Positions 24,079 through 34,880 of a stretch of DNA of 64,000 bases are shown one piece after another (position 1 is the first letter of the stretch; each line of letters opens with the position of its first letter). This DNA comes from Collybiopsis luxurians FD-317 M1 (taxonomy: Eukaryota > Basidiomycota > Agaricomycetes > Agaricales > Omphalotaceae). The position numbers were made by a program, and so were the translations under genes. The DNA is taken from positions 604,765-668,764 of the forward strand of contig KN834768.1 in NCBI GenBank assembly GCA_000827265.1, given 5' to 3'. The notes under the pieces are model-generated. The model saw nothing but the letters and a program-made list of their open reading frames with translations. It ran no database searches and had not been told where the DNA came from.

Positions 24079-25482
24079 TGTGTTGTTCTTGACTGAGAAG
24101 AGAAATAGCTTTTATAAGACGCTGGAAATTAAGGATCACAACATTTGGTAAAGTTTCTCAAGACTTCGTAATCTATCTGGTTTTTTCACTTCCGAATCGA
24201 CGTAACAATGAGCCTTTTCTATCTATCACAGCCTAAGAGCAGGAAGATACCAACAGATAATAAAAGCTAAGTTTTAAGACATTACTGTGAAGGTGTGATG
24301 GCTTCTAGCCTTTAGGTGTACATTTAGAATTTAACAGTTTGATTATAGTCGCCAGGATTCAAAGATCTGACAGGGTGTTGGGTTGCCATCTGCCTGTAGG
24401 GTGGCAGGTACAACTAAGGCCACGTACTGCGGCCGCAAAGAAATTATTTTTTGCTCATGCTAAATCTACAGCTAAGGAGCAGCTCGCGGCACCCGTATGG
24501 GAGATGTTACACCATTTCGATGCTATGATATTTCACGCTAGAACTTCCTGATGGGCCCGTACTGTATGCAGGTCCGCTAGCAGAAAAATTATGGGTCCCG
24601 ACAATGCTATAAACGTTACAGAGCGAGTCCCTGCAGGCAATCGCCACTATCACGCCACAGCTCGAAAAGTGGAGAAAGTTCCCCTTGGCAGAGAATTATG
24701 TAATAGCTTACAATTCGGTTCGCATTGCAATGAATAACATGTATATAGACTCAGAACCGTCCAAAGTGCATACATACAGTCACGCAATTAGAATTTCAAA
24801 CTTGTTAATCATTTACTTATCATGAATTTCTATCATTCGGCGTTCAAATCCCCCGAGCTGATGTTTTGGATGCGACGAGCAAGCGGACTTGTCTTCTTAC
24901 AAATTATGCATGCCCGATGAACTTGCCGGGTCTGGCTCAGCTCACCTTCGGTATTTCAGGGAGACTTGGTCTCAACTCACCCTCCCCCCGCCTCCCCCAT
25001 CATCTTCCCATCTTTACCACCTTTCCTCCCCATGCACCTCTATCGTATTGACCTCATTCGCGACTTATGACTGTTCCCCATTGACCTTGAAATCTTTTTC
25101 GAGAAGCTATCCATATCGATGGTCGCGCACCATAAAGTAAATAGTGAATAAGAAGACTAAAATCTTGTACTTCATCGCGGTGAAAAAAGGTCATTTGACG
25201 ACGACGGTACACCTGGACATCATCTGTATACTCAACATCTGGTTTATGCCTTTCCCTGACATTTCTCGACTCTATCATGTCATTGTCACGGTTTAACATA
25301 CATTGTATTCCTTTCCGGAATTATTCGTTCGTAACGCGCAGTACCGGTAAGTAAGGGCTATCACCGCAAGGTTTTCAGAACTATCATGTCAACGTCGATG
25401 TCAAGCGTGAGCCCTTCAGCATGGCCAGTATTACTGATTATCAACCTGGGCCTGTATACTTCCCGCTCTGTCTTCTCTGAAG
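24079..25482. other. Intergenic, no gene recognised
   Basis: 1.4 kb between two divergent genes. A pyrimidine-rich stretch (about 24978-25050) resembles a promoter tract but was not assigned. The minus-strand ORF at 25054-25299 has no recognised domain. Confidence 0.5.
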
Positions 25483-26603
25483 ATGTTTGACCGTACCCTC
25501 CTGATCACTACCATCGCCGCACTGAGCTGGATACTCTCGATATTCCCAAACAGTTGCACAAATGCACAACTAGTAAATGGGGCGTTCCTCCCTCTGTTCG
25601 TCGATCCTCAACCTGATTGTTCCGGATGGACTTTTGCTACGTCTCCGTGAGTCTGAACAGTACTTACTGTATAATATGATATTTCCGTGCCCATGTCGAC
25701 ATTGCGATTTATCCCAGTATTTCCACCGCGCCTATAGTCAAAGTCTTCACAGTGATCAAACCACCCGCGTTAGGCCACAAACCTCCAAAATCCTACCAAA
25801 CATGCATCCCACCCCTCATCGCAGCGGGCACTCAAGAGGAGCACACGCAACTGGTCCATCTGCTGGGCTACGTTGACACTCAGCAAGGCCAGCGTAATCC
25901 GCAAGATGTCCAGAAGGACATCAAGACCTATGCAGGGTGGGAAGAGGCGTACAGGCCGGAGGGGATTTACTTTGATAATGTTCCAGCTACTGCTGCTGCC
26001 AGTGGGAGTGGGTACTCGGGGGAGGGGAATTTGGATTTGTATGAAGGGTACGCGACTCAGGTTAGGGAGTTGTTTGGAAATACGAGTCTTGTGAGTGATA
26101 TTAAGAAAGTGTGGGTCTCCAAGGTTAACTTGCACACTACGGTGGCAGGTCGTACTTAATCCGAGTACACTTCCTGACCCGGGGTACTTTACCTTCTCCG
26201 ACCTTATCATTACAGTTAACGAAGATTACAATACATTCAAGTAAGTCCCGCTCGGTGCTAGATACTGAGGCCCTCCTCCCCCTGCTCAGTTGCTATGGTT
26301 TTTTCTAGCTTTACATCCTTCGAGTCGACGAATATAAGCCCGACAACACCGGCAAGCAAGCAAATCGTCATTCTGTACAATCAGACTGGGATTCTTGAAG
26401 TTTCGCCGGTTGTAGACCAGATATCTGCTATTGCAGATGTGAGAGCGTGCTTTATTACGACAGAGCCAGAGGCGACAGAGTTTGATAGTGTGCCTAGTAT
26501 ATGGTCTCAGTTGCTAGCTTTGCTTATAGGTAAGACAACCGCCATTTTCTGCGTTGCAATGCGTTAATTCTTTTCTTTCACTCTAGGGTCCCAAACTGCT
26601 TGA
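25483..26603 (+). CDS. Secreted spherulin-4-like (spherulation-specific family 4) protein
   Basis: The start at 25483 gives a signal peptide (MFDRTLLITTIAALSWILSI, then SCTNA), then LVNGAFLPLFVDPQPDCSGW. A short intron leads to STAPIVKVFTVIKPP. Family hallmarks follow: a GYVDTQQGQRNPQDVQKDI block, the W at KTYAGWEEAY, and GIYFDNVPATA, the GI[YF]FD signature. After further introns come VVLNPSTLPDPGYFTFSDLI, then QIVILYNQTG. The last exon closes as LLALLIGSQTA with TGA at 26601-26603. The fold is a secreted TIM-barrel-like domain whose function is not settled. Exon limits in the middle were set by eye. Confidence 0.8.
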
Positions 26604-26788
26604 GAACTTTGAACGCGATAAGCTTCGAGGTGAAATGTATATTTATCGTATTACAAACATATGCAAGAATTCTCTACCTTCCTCTCGTATGTACAACTAT
26701 TTCAAAGACGTGCACCACGTCTATGCGTAGAACTTGATCTGTTGACCCTGAACTTCCGATATGATTGCGAAAAGAAGGAAGTAGCTTA

Positions 26789-27392
26789 CTAGGCGTTGAT
26801 AAGAGTCTGGAGTTTACCGCTCTTGTTAGCGGCTTGGGTGTCGTCGTTACCTACAAACAACAAGTAAGCTCAGATGTCAGATGATATAGGTAAAAGAAAG
26901 CATTGTGTCCTGACCTCCGATGTGCTCCTTCTCTATAAAAGAGCGAAAAGAAAGTTTTGTTAGTATCGATGGATGGATTTAGGGCGCACATATACGGATA
27001 GAATGAAAAGATAAAGATACGTACTGACGAACACATTGGGGACGGTTCTCTGGCCTGTCTTCTCGTACAAGTAGTTCTGAATCTCAGCTCCCTCGTCCAT
27101 TAGGTCTAATCTAAAGAGAAGTAAGAAATAAACGAGGCAATGAATGGATGGCGACGCATCGGAAAAGAGTATGTACACGTACTCAAAGATCTTCTTCTGT
27201 ACGTCCGGATACTTGGCCTCAAAGAGGGCTTTGGCGGCTTTGCAATGAGGGCACCAGCTCTTGGAAAAGATCGTTACGGTGTTCTCGTCGATGGAGTTCT
27301 ATGATATGCAATGATATGACCATTGATCAGAAGGCCGCTTATGAACGTATCAAAGAAGTTTAGCGCACGTTAACGAGATCTTTAACAGCCAT
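26789..27392 (-). CDS. Dithiol glutaredoxin
   Basis: The start at 27392 gives MAVKDLVN. The next exon begins NSIDENTVTIFSKSWCPHCK, with the active site CPHC. Then come LDLMDEGAEIQNYLYEKTGQ and RTVPNVFV, which holds the cis-proline motif TVP. The last exon carries the GG motif and ends in LQTLINA at the stop 26789-26791. Length is about 105-110 residues, typical for a cytosolic glutaredoxin reducing disulphides and glutathione mixed disulphides. CPHC is less common than CPYC or CPFC in this family. Its 3' end faces the spherulin gene (~185 bp apart). Confidence 0.88.
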
Positions 27393-27655
27393 TATCTTGA
27401 GTTGATTCTGGGAAGGTTTGGAGGAAGAAGGTTGGGGTTGGGATGAGTTGTATATGATGGGCGATGAACAAGGTTGATTCGAAAGACGCTTTGCTTTTCA
27501 AGCAATTCGTAGGGGTATGTAACACGTGCGGGGATTGGTAATGGAAAGTTAAAGTGATGTTATGCAGTCATTCGAATTCCGGTCGGGATCGGGATCGGCT
27601 TTTCAGCGTCCGGTGAGTGGATAGATAAACTTTTCCGTAAGTTATCCGACACAGT

Positions 27656-27750
27656 GCTTCCTTAGCTCAGTCGGTAGAGCGCGAGTCTCATAGTGCGAAA
27701 TGGTTCATTTCATAATCTCGAGGTCGCAAGTTCGAGCCTTGCAGGGAGCA
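27656..27750 (+). tRNA. tRNA-Met (CAU, elongator type) with intron
   Basis: The acceptor stem pairs GCTTCCT with AGGGAGC, followed by discriminator A. The D arm (TAGCTCAGTCGGTAGAGC, matching an A box) and T arm (AAGTTCGAGCCTT, matching a B box) are intact. The loop reads CTCATAA once a ~21-nt intron (about 27693-27713, right after position 37) is removed. The anticodon CAT is at 27689-27691. The sequence resembles fungal elongator tRNA-Met rather than initiator. No CCA is encoded. Confidence 0.92.
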
Positions 27751-28069
27751 TTTCCAATGCCCAGCGTAAGATATTTTTTTGTTTCGCCTCTGAGGAATAC
27801 CGAGGTCACCTCCATCCAAGTTGTAAAATTATTAAGTACGAAGTCCTCAGAAGCACACGAAAGAGTGCGAACGACTCATGCATTGATATGTACCTGTAAA
27901 ACTACCAAGTACGAAGTCTGTGTAAATAAAAGTTCCTACGTTTGCATCAGCATCTCCCTCTGCAATAAGTCGGATCGATTCCGATTCAAACAGATCGTTC
28001 ACAGAACGCGAAGAAGGTAAAAAGAAATTGAAAGTCTACGGAATCATCTTAATAATACTTCCTCAAATA
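27751..28069. other. Intergenic, tRNA 3' flank
   Basis: No clear feature. Scattered ORFs only. Confidence 0.5.
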
Positions 28070-28348
28070 TCACTTGGCCCTCGCCCTTAACGTCCACTCT
28101 CCATCCCCTTCCCCCTCCCCACTTCCACCCACCGCCTCCCCTTCCTTCACCCTCCCCAACGTATCCTGCCACTCAGGTGCATTCCCAATCATAATCTCCA
28201 TACCCGTCCACCCAAAAACCCTACGATCCACACTTTGTAATGATTTCAACTGATCCAATCCACCCGTATACATTCCAAACACACTACTCACGGTGCAGAG
28301 GCTAGCTGGGAGGCCTAAAGGCCAACGCGCTATCTGTAAAATCGGCAC
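28070..28348 (-). CDS. Hypothetical small protein (possibly 3' exon of a longer gene)
   Basis: The frame ends with a Gly/Glu-rich tail and includes WPLGLPASLCTVSSVFGMYT and RRVFGWTGMEIMIGNAPEW, which have coding-like character. A short intron may link it to an upstream minus-strand frame at about 28380-28530 (SSVSKIYADSACLYYGGSLD). I do not recognise a family. It lies head-to-head with the F-box gene, about 460 bp away. The interval 28540-28811 holds only a 64-codon ORF of unknown status. Confidence 0.4.
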   Translation of the reverse strand: MPILQIARWPLGLPASLCTVSSVFGMYTGGLDQLKSLQSVDRRVFGWTGMEIMIGNAPEWQDTLGRVKEGEAVGGSGEGEGDGEWTLRARAK

Positions 28349-28811
28349 TTATTGACTGATGGATTCTGAATAAAAAAGAAAAAAGCGCGTCTGCTATCTA
28401 ATGTTCTCCTCACTCCCGTCTTCGAGCGCGACGAGAGTGTATGGCTATGATAGTCAAGGCTGCCTCCATAATACAGACACGCAGAATCGGCGTAGATCTT
28501 GCTGACCGAGCTACAATTGCGGGGACTTAAATCCATCACAGAACTTCCACCCCGACACAGATTCTATTATCCAATCTTGACCTTTTGGATAATGTTCTGA
28601 AGAGCGGACTTTCCAGTGCTACGTAATTTCAGACCTTGTACAAACACTATATGTGCATCTATGACAACAAAGGGGTCTTCCCGCTCCCTTGACAGGCGAT
28701 GAACAAATCGAACTTCCGCTGTGTTACCTATTGATTCCACCCTGTTACGCGTGTACTGCATTTTTACTTCACATTCATGTATAAACCGGGTTCTTCGTGT
28801 TCAAATCTACC

Positions 28812-30350
28812 ATGATTTTCAATATTCTACCTTGTGTCTTTCTTTACGACGGCTTTAATGAAGCCACTGCTAGTCCCGTCTCTCGACTTCCTGCCGAGCT
28901 TCTGCAGGTCATCTTCACCTTCTGCAAGCCAGAAACGCCGTTGATACGACGTTTCGATGGCCCAACGAGCCCCGCTATAGTTCCCGATGCCAGTGAATAC
29001 CCTGTACTATATGTCAGCAAACAATGGCGAGCAGCTTCCATTGCACTTCTAAAACTTGCTCCTCTTCCTACCATGCTTGATTTGGATCTCTCTTCCCATG
29101 AGGAGATTCGAATTAAGAACCACACAAAAGCTACAGCTCTCCACCGTCTCGAGAAATACCTCACTCAGACGTCACCCAATCCCATTTCCTTTCGCATATA
29201 CGATTGGAGAGGGTTAGAATACCTTGCCTTAATACGCGACCGAATTATTTACCCCCGAATGTTTACAGTCCGCACTACCGCAATTCTAAAGCTCCTCTGT
29301 GAACATTCACATCGTTGGGAGAATGTCATACTTCACATACCTTCCCCTGTATTCCACCACATTCGAGATGATATTAAATATCTTCCGAATTTGAATTCTC
29401 TCGAATTAAGTGATGACGGGGATGGAGGTATTTGGAACATTCTAATAGGGGGAGAAAATACTTTCCCATCCTTCATGGGCGCAAAGCAATTATCTTCGCT
29501 TACGCTCCATGCCAGTCTCCTCCAAGAGCACGATTTGACGCTCCCATGGTCTCAATTAACCAGTGTAACACTCACCTCCTCAAACCCACATAACTTCCGC
29601 TTCATACTCATTCACTGCCAAAATCTTGTCGAGTATAAACTCATTGATGAAAACCGGCGTAATAGGCTGGCACCGGATATAGCGGTGCCTCATTTTGCAT
29701 TGCGAAGGCTCTGGGTGAAAAACTGCGATCTCAGCTCCTTTTTCCCTTCGCTTCACGCGCCGAATGTGGAGGAGCTTTACGTCGAAGGGACTGCTATGGA
29801 CCGGCTGGAAGATGCCCAGGCCATTGCGATTGCTCTCCCTTCTCTTCAGAAGCTGCATATTAAATTCGCTTTCTGTGGTCCGTCTACTGGATTTGCTAAA
29901 CTGGAGTGTGTTTCCGCTCCTACCCTCATACTCGAGACATCTGGAGATATGCCTGGACGGGCGTTTGATATTCTGGAAAAGAAGGATGGAGTTCGGCATC
30001 TTCATCTTTGCTTCCAGCAGACGGAAGATGAAGTTTCATTGCTCCGGATAGTCAAGGAAAGGATGATTAAATCGAGTGAGTTGGAATACTCGACTTCACG
30101 CCTCCACTCCTTCCATATAGAAGCTTGTCTCTCAAGTGAAGCATTGGAGGAGCTGCGTAGGTTTTCAAATTCGGGTTTCTCTATCTTCGGAGTTGAAAAA
30201 TGTGTGCAGAATAAACTTAAGCTTGAGGAGAGGCAAAAAAAAGATACGATTTCTGAAACACTGAGGGCAGCGGTGAGATTTGTGATAAGAGGACCATTTT
30301 TTAGGACATTTCTATATATGTATGATATGTATCTAGTCAAATTTTGTTAG
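28812..30350 (+). CDS. F-box-like protein, tandem copy 1
   Basis: Intronless, about 512 residues. I chose the ATG at 28812 (MIFNILPCVF) because the paralogue starts in the same context and at the matching residue; the longer frame at 28797 would start with GTG. Residues ~20-80 look like a basidiomycete F-box: VSRLPAELLQVIFTFCKPET, then YVSKQWRAASIALLKLAPLP. The rest is an irregular leucine-rich repeat-like series (for example LSSLTLHASLLQEHDLTLPW, LRRLWVKNCDLSSF, NVEELYVEGTAM). F-box proteins usually present substrates to SCF ubiquitin ligases. Conserved blocks such as MPGRAFDILEKK are shared with copy 2, so both copies appear intact. Confidence 0.78.
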   Translation: MIFNILPCVFLYDGFNEATASPVSRLPAELLQVIFTFCKPETPLIRRFDGPTSPAIVPDASEYPVLYVSKQWRAASIALLKLAPLPTMLDLDLSSHEEIRIKNHTKATALHRLEKYLTQTSPNPISFRIYDWRGLEYLALIRDRIIYPRMFTVRTTAILKLLCEHSHRWENVILHIPSPVFHHIRDDIKYLPNLNSLELSDDGDGGIWNILIGGENTFPSFMGAKQLSSLTLHASLLQEHDLTLPWSQLTSVTLTSSNPHNFRFILIHCQNLVEYKLIDENRRNRLAPDIAVPHFALRRLWVKNCDLSSFFPSLHAPNVEELYVEGTAMDRLEDAQAIAIALPSLQKLHIKFAFCGPSTGFAKLECVSAPTLILETSGDMPGRAFDILEKKDGVRHLHLCFQQTEDEVSLLRIVKERMIKSSELEYSTSRLHSFHIEACLSSEALEELRRFSNSGFSIFGVEKCVQNKLKLEERQKKDTISETLRAAVRFVIRGPFFRTFLYMYDMYLVKFC

Positions 30351-30625
30351 AATTCGATGTGAATAGTTCGTAAGTAGTACAAAATAGTTTGTACTTGCAA
30401 TTCAAAAGGAAAAGAATCACTTGCTTCGCGTCGCGCGGCTTGCATATGAAAACTTTCTGATAGCCTATTCCAAACGAACTTTATATATTCGAGACATAAG
30501 CAATGTTCCCGATTGTTAAGGAGGCGATGAATAAGTTGATCCTGGGACCTGCTGCTACGCATGCACTGCATTTAGTATTATTTTACCATCTATAAGAATG
30601 TTGAGTCCTCGGGTTCAAATTTACC

Positions 30626-32137
30626 ATGATGCCCAATATTGTCCCTCGCATTTTCTCTGCAGACCGTTTTCATGAAGTGGCCGCGAGTCCAGTTCATCAG
30701 CTTCCCACTGAGCTCCTGGAGATCATCTTCGCCTTCTGCAGGCCAGAATCACCGTTGAGAAGACGTTTTGATGGTCCAGTCAGCCCCATCATGCTTCCCG
30801 ACGCGAGTGAATTCCCTGCTCTATATGTGAACAAGCAATGGCGAGCGACTGCGATTTCACTTCTCAAACTTGCTCCTCTACCTGTCTTCCTTGATCTCTA
30901 TCTCCCTGCTCATGAAGATATCCGCGTTCGGAATCAGATAAAATCAATGATTCTTCACCGACTCGAGAAGTACCTGTCAGCCACCTCACCCAATCCCATC
31001 TCCTTCTCCATACACGATTGGAAACTGGATGTCGACGAGCGAACCCTCACAATGAGTCAAAGACTGGACCCCGAAACCCTCTCACTCCACACTACCTCCA
31101 TTTTAAACCTTCTCTGTGAACATTCTTATCGCTGGGAAGATGCGACACTTCACCTACCTCCTCCCGTATTTCACAACATTCGGAATAATCTCAAAGCTCT
31201 TCCAAATCTAAAACTCCTTGAATTGCGAGACGCGGGGGTTCGAGGCTTTTGGCGCATTATAACAGGGGGACGAGCTGCCCTGCCATCATTTATGGAGGCT
31301 AAGCAGTTATCTTCGCTTACGCTCAATGCTAGCCTCCTCCAAGAGCCCAATTTGATGCTCCCGTGGTCTCAACTAGTCAATCTAACACTTACCTTCTCCA
31401 ATCCACGCTACTTCCATTTCATACTCAACCACTGCACAAATCTTGTTGACTGTAAACTGATGGATTATGACAATTCTACAGATCGTTGGACAGCACCCGA
31501 TACGCCAGTGCTTCATTTTGCTTTACGAAGGCTCTGGTTGAAAAACTGCATTCTTAGTCGCTTTTTACCTCTGCTTCACGCGCCGAATTTGGAAGAGCTT
31601 TACGTAGAGGGAGTTGCGATCTCTCGACCGGAGGACGTGCAGAACATCTCAATCGCTGTACCTTTCATTGAAAGGCTACACATTAACTTTATCAGCTTTT
31701 ATGCACCCACTGGACTTGCTACGCTAGAGTGGGTTTCTGCTCCTACCCTCATACTCGAGATGCTTGGGGATATGCCTGGACGGGCGTTTGATATCCTGGA
31801 AAAGAAGACAGGGGTTCGGCATCTTCATCTTCGCTTTCGAGAAACTGATGATGAAGCTGCACTACTTCGTATGGTCAAAGCAAGGATGGAAAAACCTAGC
31901 GACTTGGGATATTCAACTTCACGCCTTCACTCCTTTCATCCAGAGGCTTGTCTCTCAAATGAAGTAGTGGAGGAGTTGCACATGTTATCAAGATCAGGTT
32001 TGGCTATCTTCGGGCTTGAAAAATGTGCTCAGAAGAGGCTTAAGCTCGAGACAAAGCAAAGACGAAATGTATTTTTTGAGGGGGTCGGGATAGTTGTGAG
32101 GCTAGCCATGAAAGCTTTGCTTAAAGTAGTTACATAA
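30626..32137 (+). CDS. F-box-like protein, tandem copy 2
   Basis: Intronless, 503 residues (MMPNIVPRIFSADRFHEVAA). It is clearly paralogous along its length to the gene 276 bp upstream. The F-box-like N-terminus reads VHQLPTELLEIIFAFCRPES and YVNKQWRATAISLLKLAPLP, and LRR-like strands follow (LSSLTLNASLLQEPNLMLPW, LRRLWLKNCILSRF, NLEELYVEGVAI). Both genes share the start context GTTCAAATYTACCATGATG-like. Many residues differ, so this is an older duplication than the O-methyltransferase copies 2 and 3. Confidence 0.78.
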   Translation: MMPNIVPRIFSADRFHEVAASPVHQLPTELLEIIFAFCRPESPLRRRFDGPVSPIMLPDASEFPALYVNKQWRATAISLLKLAPLPVFLDLYLPAHEDIRVRNQIKSMILHRLEKYLSATSPNPISFSIHDWKLDVDERTLTMSQRLDPETLSLHTTSILNLLCEHSYRWEDATLHLPPPVFHNIRNNLKALPNLKLLELRDAGVRGFWRIITGGRAALPSFMEAKQLSSLTLNASLLQEPNLMLPWSQLVNLTLTFSNPRYFHFILNHCTNLVDCKLMDYDNSTDRWTAPDTPVLHFALRRLWLKNCILSRFLPLLHAPNLEELYVEGVAISRPEDVQNISIAVPFIERLHINFISFYAPTGLATLEWVSAPTLILEMLGDMPGRAFDILEKKTGVRHLHLRFRETDDEAALLRMVKARMEKPSDLGYSTSRLHSFHPEACLSNEVVEELHMLSRSGLAIFGLEKCAQKRLKLETKQRRNVFFEGVGIVVRLAMKALLKVVT

Positions 32138-32819
32138 TTTCCATCGACGGAGGTTGTAGACCAGGTTTGATTAGGAGACTTTCAAACGATACCGGAGTTA
32201 GTGCTATCTAGCGAATTCCAATCAAGTTCGAAGTTTCAAACAGTCCCCTCGGCCTCTCAGCACTCTAGACGTGGCTCAAGCTCGAGGATACCACTGAACG
32301 CCAGTTTATAGTTGCTTCCTCATTCTTCATTACTCATACAAGTGACTTAATCATCGGTGGATATTCCGTTCCTTTGATATTCAATAGCTTCATAAACTCG
32401 CTTAACCCTCCCACGGTCTGCCAAGATTCACAAGGCCCGAGAGACTTGAGAACGTTCACGAAGACAGCTATATATTTACCCCTTTAGTTCCGCATGTACT
32501 GTCATTTTTGCCTGCTTTTTCTATGGGCATGGGTGACATTTTGCGGAGGATGAAAATGAAATGAAAACGATCATCAGATTTCGGATGGACGTCTTCACTT
32601 CCAGTGTGTGCAATCTTCGTTATCACCCAATGTTTTTCTTCCCACTATCAATGGACTAAGTATGTTCTAGCTTGACAGGTTAATTTCCTAGAAATTCTTG
32701 TGGGGCCCCCGAAAATATTCCAGAGCTCTATAAAGCGAACTGGTAAGCGTTAAACATCCCTTGCTTCCCTTCTTGGTCCTACCTTTATCCTGTCAGGCTG
32801 TCTACTACCTCTAATCCGA
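32138..32819. promoter_or_regulatory. Promoter region of O-methyltransferase 1
   Basis: A TATA box (TATAAA, 32729-32734) lies ~86 nt before the ATG. Segments resembling the promoters of copies 2 and 3 are kept here: GACTTGAGAACGTTCACGAA near 32440, GGACGTCTTCACTTCCAG near 32585, and TTCCAGAGCTCTATAAAG at the TATA box. Confidence 0.6.
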
Positions 32820-34880
32820 ATGGCGGGTTTTGACAACTCTCATATCACGAGGCTCACGGATCTCATCAACGACGCCGTGAAGGATGTGATCATGGAATAT
32901 GCTGCAATTGGGCAAGCTGTCCCTTCTCTCGATACACTTGAGCCCGGGCCCTTTCCTGCACCAGAAGCCGTGCCTGTGCAATTAAGAAAAGCCATACAAA
33001 TTATCGAAGCTGCCTGTGCACAACTCAGCTGTACTGTTGCTTTGCCTGGATCGGTTCTTCTCAATGTGAGCTGTCAGACCTTTTGTCTTCGTATTTAGTC
33101 CCATAATTATTTGCTAGAAATCGTTGGAGGTACTGAAACTTTCAAACAATTTTGAACTTTATTTACTGGCATAGGGATATAGCACGAGGAACCGGCTTGT
33201 TTACAGGTGGCTACAGAAGCGCAGATTGCGGACCTCTTGCTGGATAAGCCTGAGGGTCTCTCCACATCTGAATTATCCGCGCGGTCAGGCCTTGAAGAGG
33301 CAAAGTTGACCCGTGTCATGCGATTGCTTGCTACAAGGCATTGCTTTAAAGAGGGTAAGATGCTCTTTCTTTTACGGATGCCAGAGAGTAATCTCGACTG
33401 TTGTAGTCAAGCCTGGAGTTTTTGCGAATAATAGATTGAGCATCCAACTTCTTTCTACCGACGCGATGTCATCAATCATTGGTTATTTGTAAGACCATTC
33501 ATCTGCTTGACAAAGGTTCTAACGACTTTCCAATTACACTAGCACAGATGAAGGTCTAAGGGCATCTTCGTACCTCAACGATACTTTAACAACTCCATCT
33601 GGAACTGATGACGATATCCCATTCAAACGTTCCTCGGGCCATCGCCTATATGATTATTACAGGACGGTTTGTCACTTCATGTTAACTTAGTAGTTCCCGC
33701 AGCTTATACTCGAGCATCTAGGATAGAGGACACAAGCAGGGAAAGGTATCCTGAGAGCGAGTGGGATTGTAGTATGTTATTGTTAACAAATCTTCCGGCA
33801 GCGTTTCACGCGAGCTATGATCGGGTGGGGAGACGTCACTGGGAAAGGTTTCCTACCCCAAGGTATATCGAAAGGCCCATTTACTACCACCTAAATGTCT
33901 ACTTATTTTACTTTAGCATACCCTTGGGCTGCTCAACCTGCTGAAACCACTCTCTGCGACGTCGGAGGTGGTAATGGCTGGGTCTCTATAGGTCTCATGA
34001 GAGCCCATCCACACATTAAAGTCATCCTTCAGGATCAACCTCAGGTTGTTGAAACAGCCAAACAGGTACGTGACTTCCAGGACCAGGCTACCTTTTGAAA
34101 CATTTTGAACATGTGTTTTTTTTTTTTTCCATAGCTTTGGGCAAGGGAGCATCCTTCTGCAATTGAGCAGGGTAAAGTGGAGTTTGTTCCGTTTGATTTC
34201 CTCAAAGATGCAGCTGTTGAAGGTTGCGATTTCTACTATGTACGTCTTTAAGGTATATTGCCAGGAACCCGTCGACTTAGAGAGATATTTCTTGGTTAGC
34301 TTCGAAGTATCTTGTATGTCGAATCTTTCCTCTTTCCTCATTCTAAGACTATGTCAGAACAATGTTGATCTGATCTTACTATTATAATTCCCTAGGCATA
34401 ACTGGCCTGACTCTGAATGCGAGCTCATTCTCAAGAATGTTCGCAAGTCCATGAAGCCAAGCAGTAAACTCATTCTCGGTAGACCCTATCTTCACAATAG
34501 TCTTAAACTGGTACTAAAAACTTTTATTCTGCTATCGTTTGGATTAGATGAATATGTCCTTCTGGAAGCTGTCCAAGCTCAAGGGTACTCTGTTGATGCT
34601 GCTAACACTAGCTTGAGCTTTGCACCAGAGCCCCTTCTAGGCAACTATGGAGCTGGCCGCATTAGAGCGTACAACATGAATCTATTGATGATGAATATTT
34701 TTGGTGCGCAGGAGCGGACATTTTCCGAGCTGGTTTCACTTTGGTATGGTTTTTGTCCATTATTACTTCCATATGAATTAAAAAAATTTTTAATTAACTT
34801 ACAGTGACAAGTGTGGGTTCATTTTCTCAAAATTATATGAGGCTGGAGAAATGGATTTGTTGGAGTTCAGCCCGATTTAA
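32820..34880 (+). CDS. SAM-dependent O-methyltransferase (COMT / sterigmatocystin 8-O-methyltransferase type), copy 1
   Basis: About ten exons join to a family-length protein of ~450 residues. N-terminal dimerisation/substrate domain: ITRLTDLINDAVKDVIMEYA, AIQIIEAACAQLSCTVALPG, a 4-residue microexon (KSLE, 33118-33129), EEPACLQVATEAQIADLLLD. The middle reads RFTRAMIGWGDVTGKGFLPQ then YPWAAQPAETTLCDVGGGNG, with SAM motif I in DVGGGNG. Next are VILQDQPQVVETAKQ, VEFVPFDFLKDAAVEGCDFY, and LRSILHNWPD across an intron, which keeps the catalytic His. The end is KCGFIFSKLYEAGEMDLLEF with TAA at 34878-34880. It probably methylates a phenolic hydroxyl. It is more diverged than copies 2 and 3 and has no SnoaL-like gene behind it. 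Confidence 0.85.
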
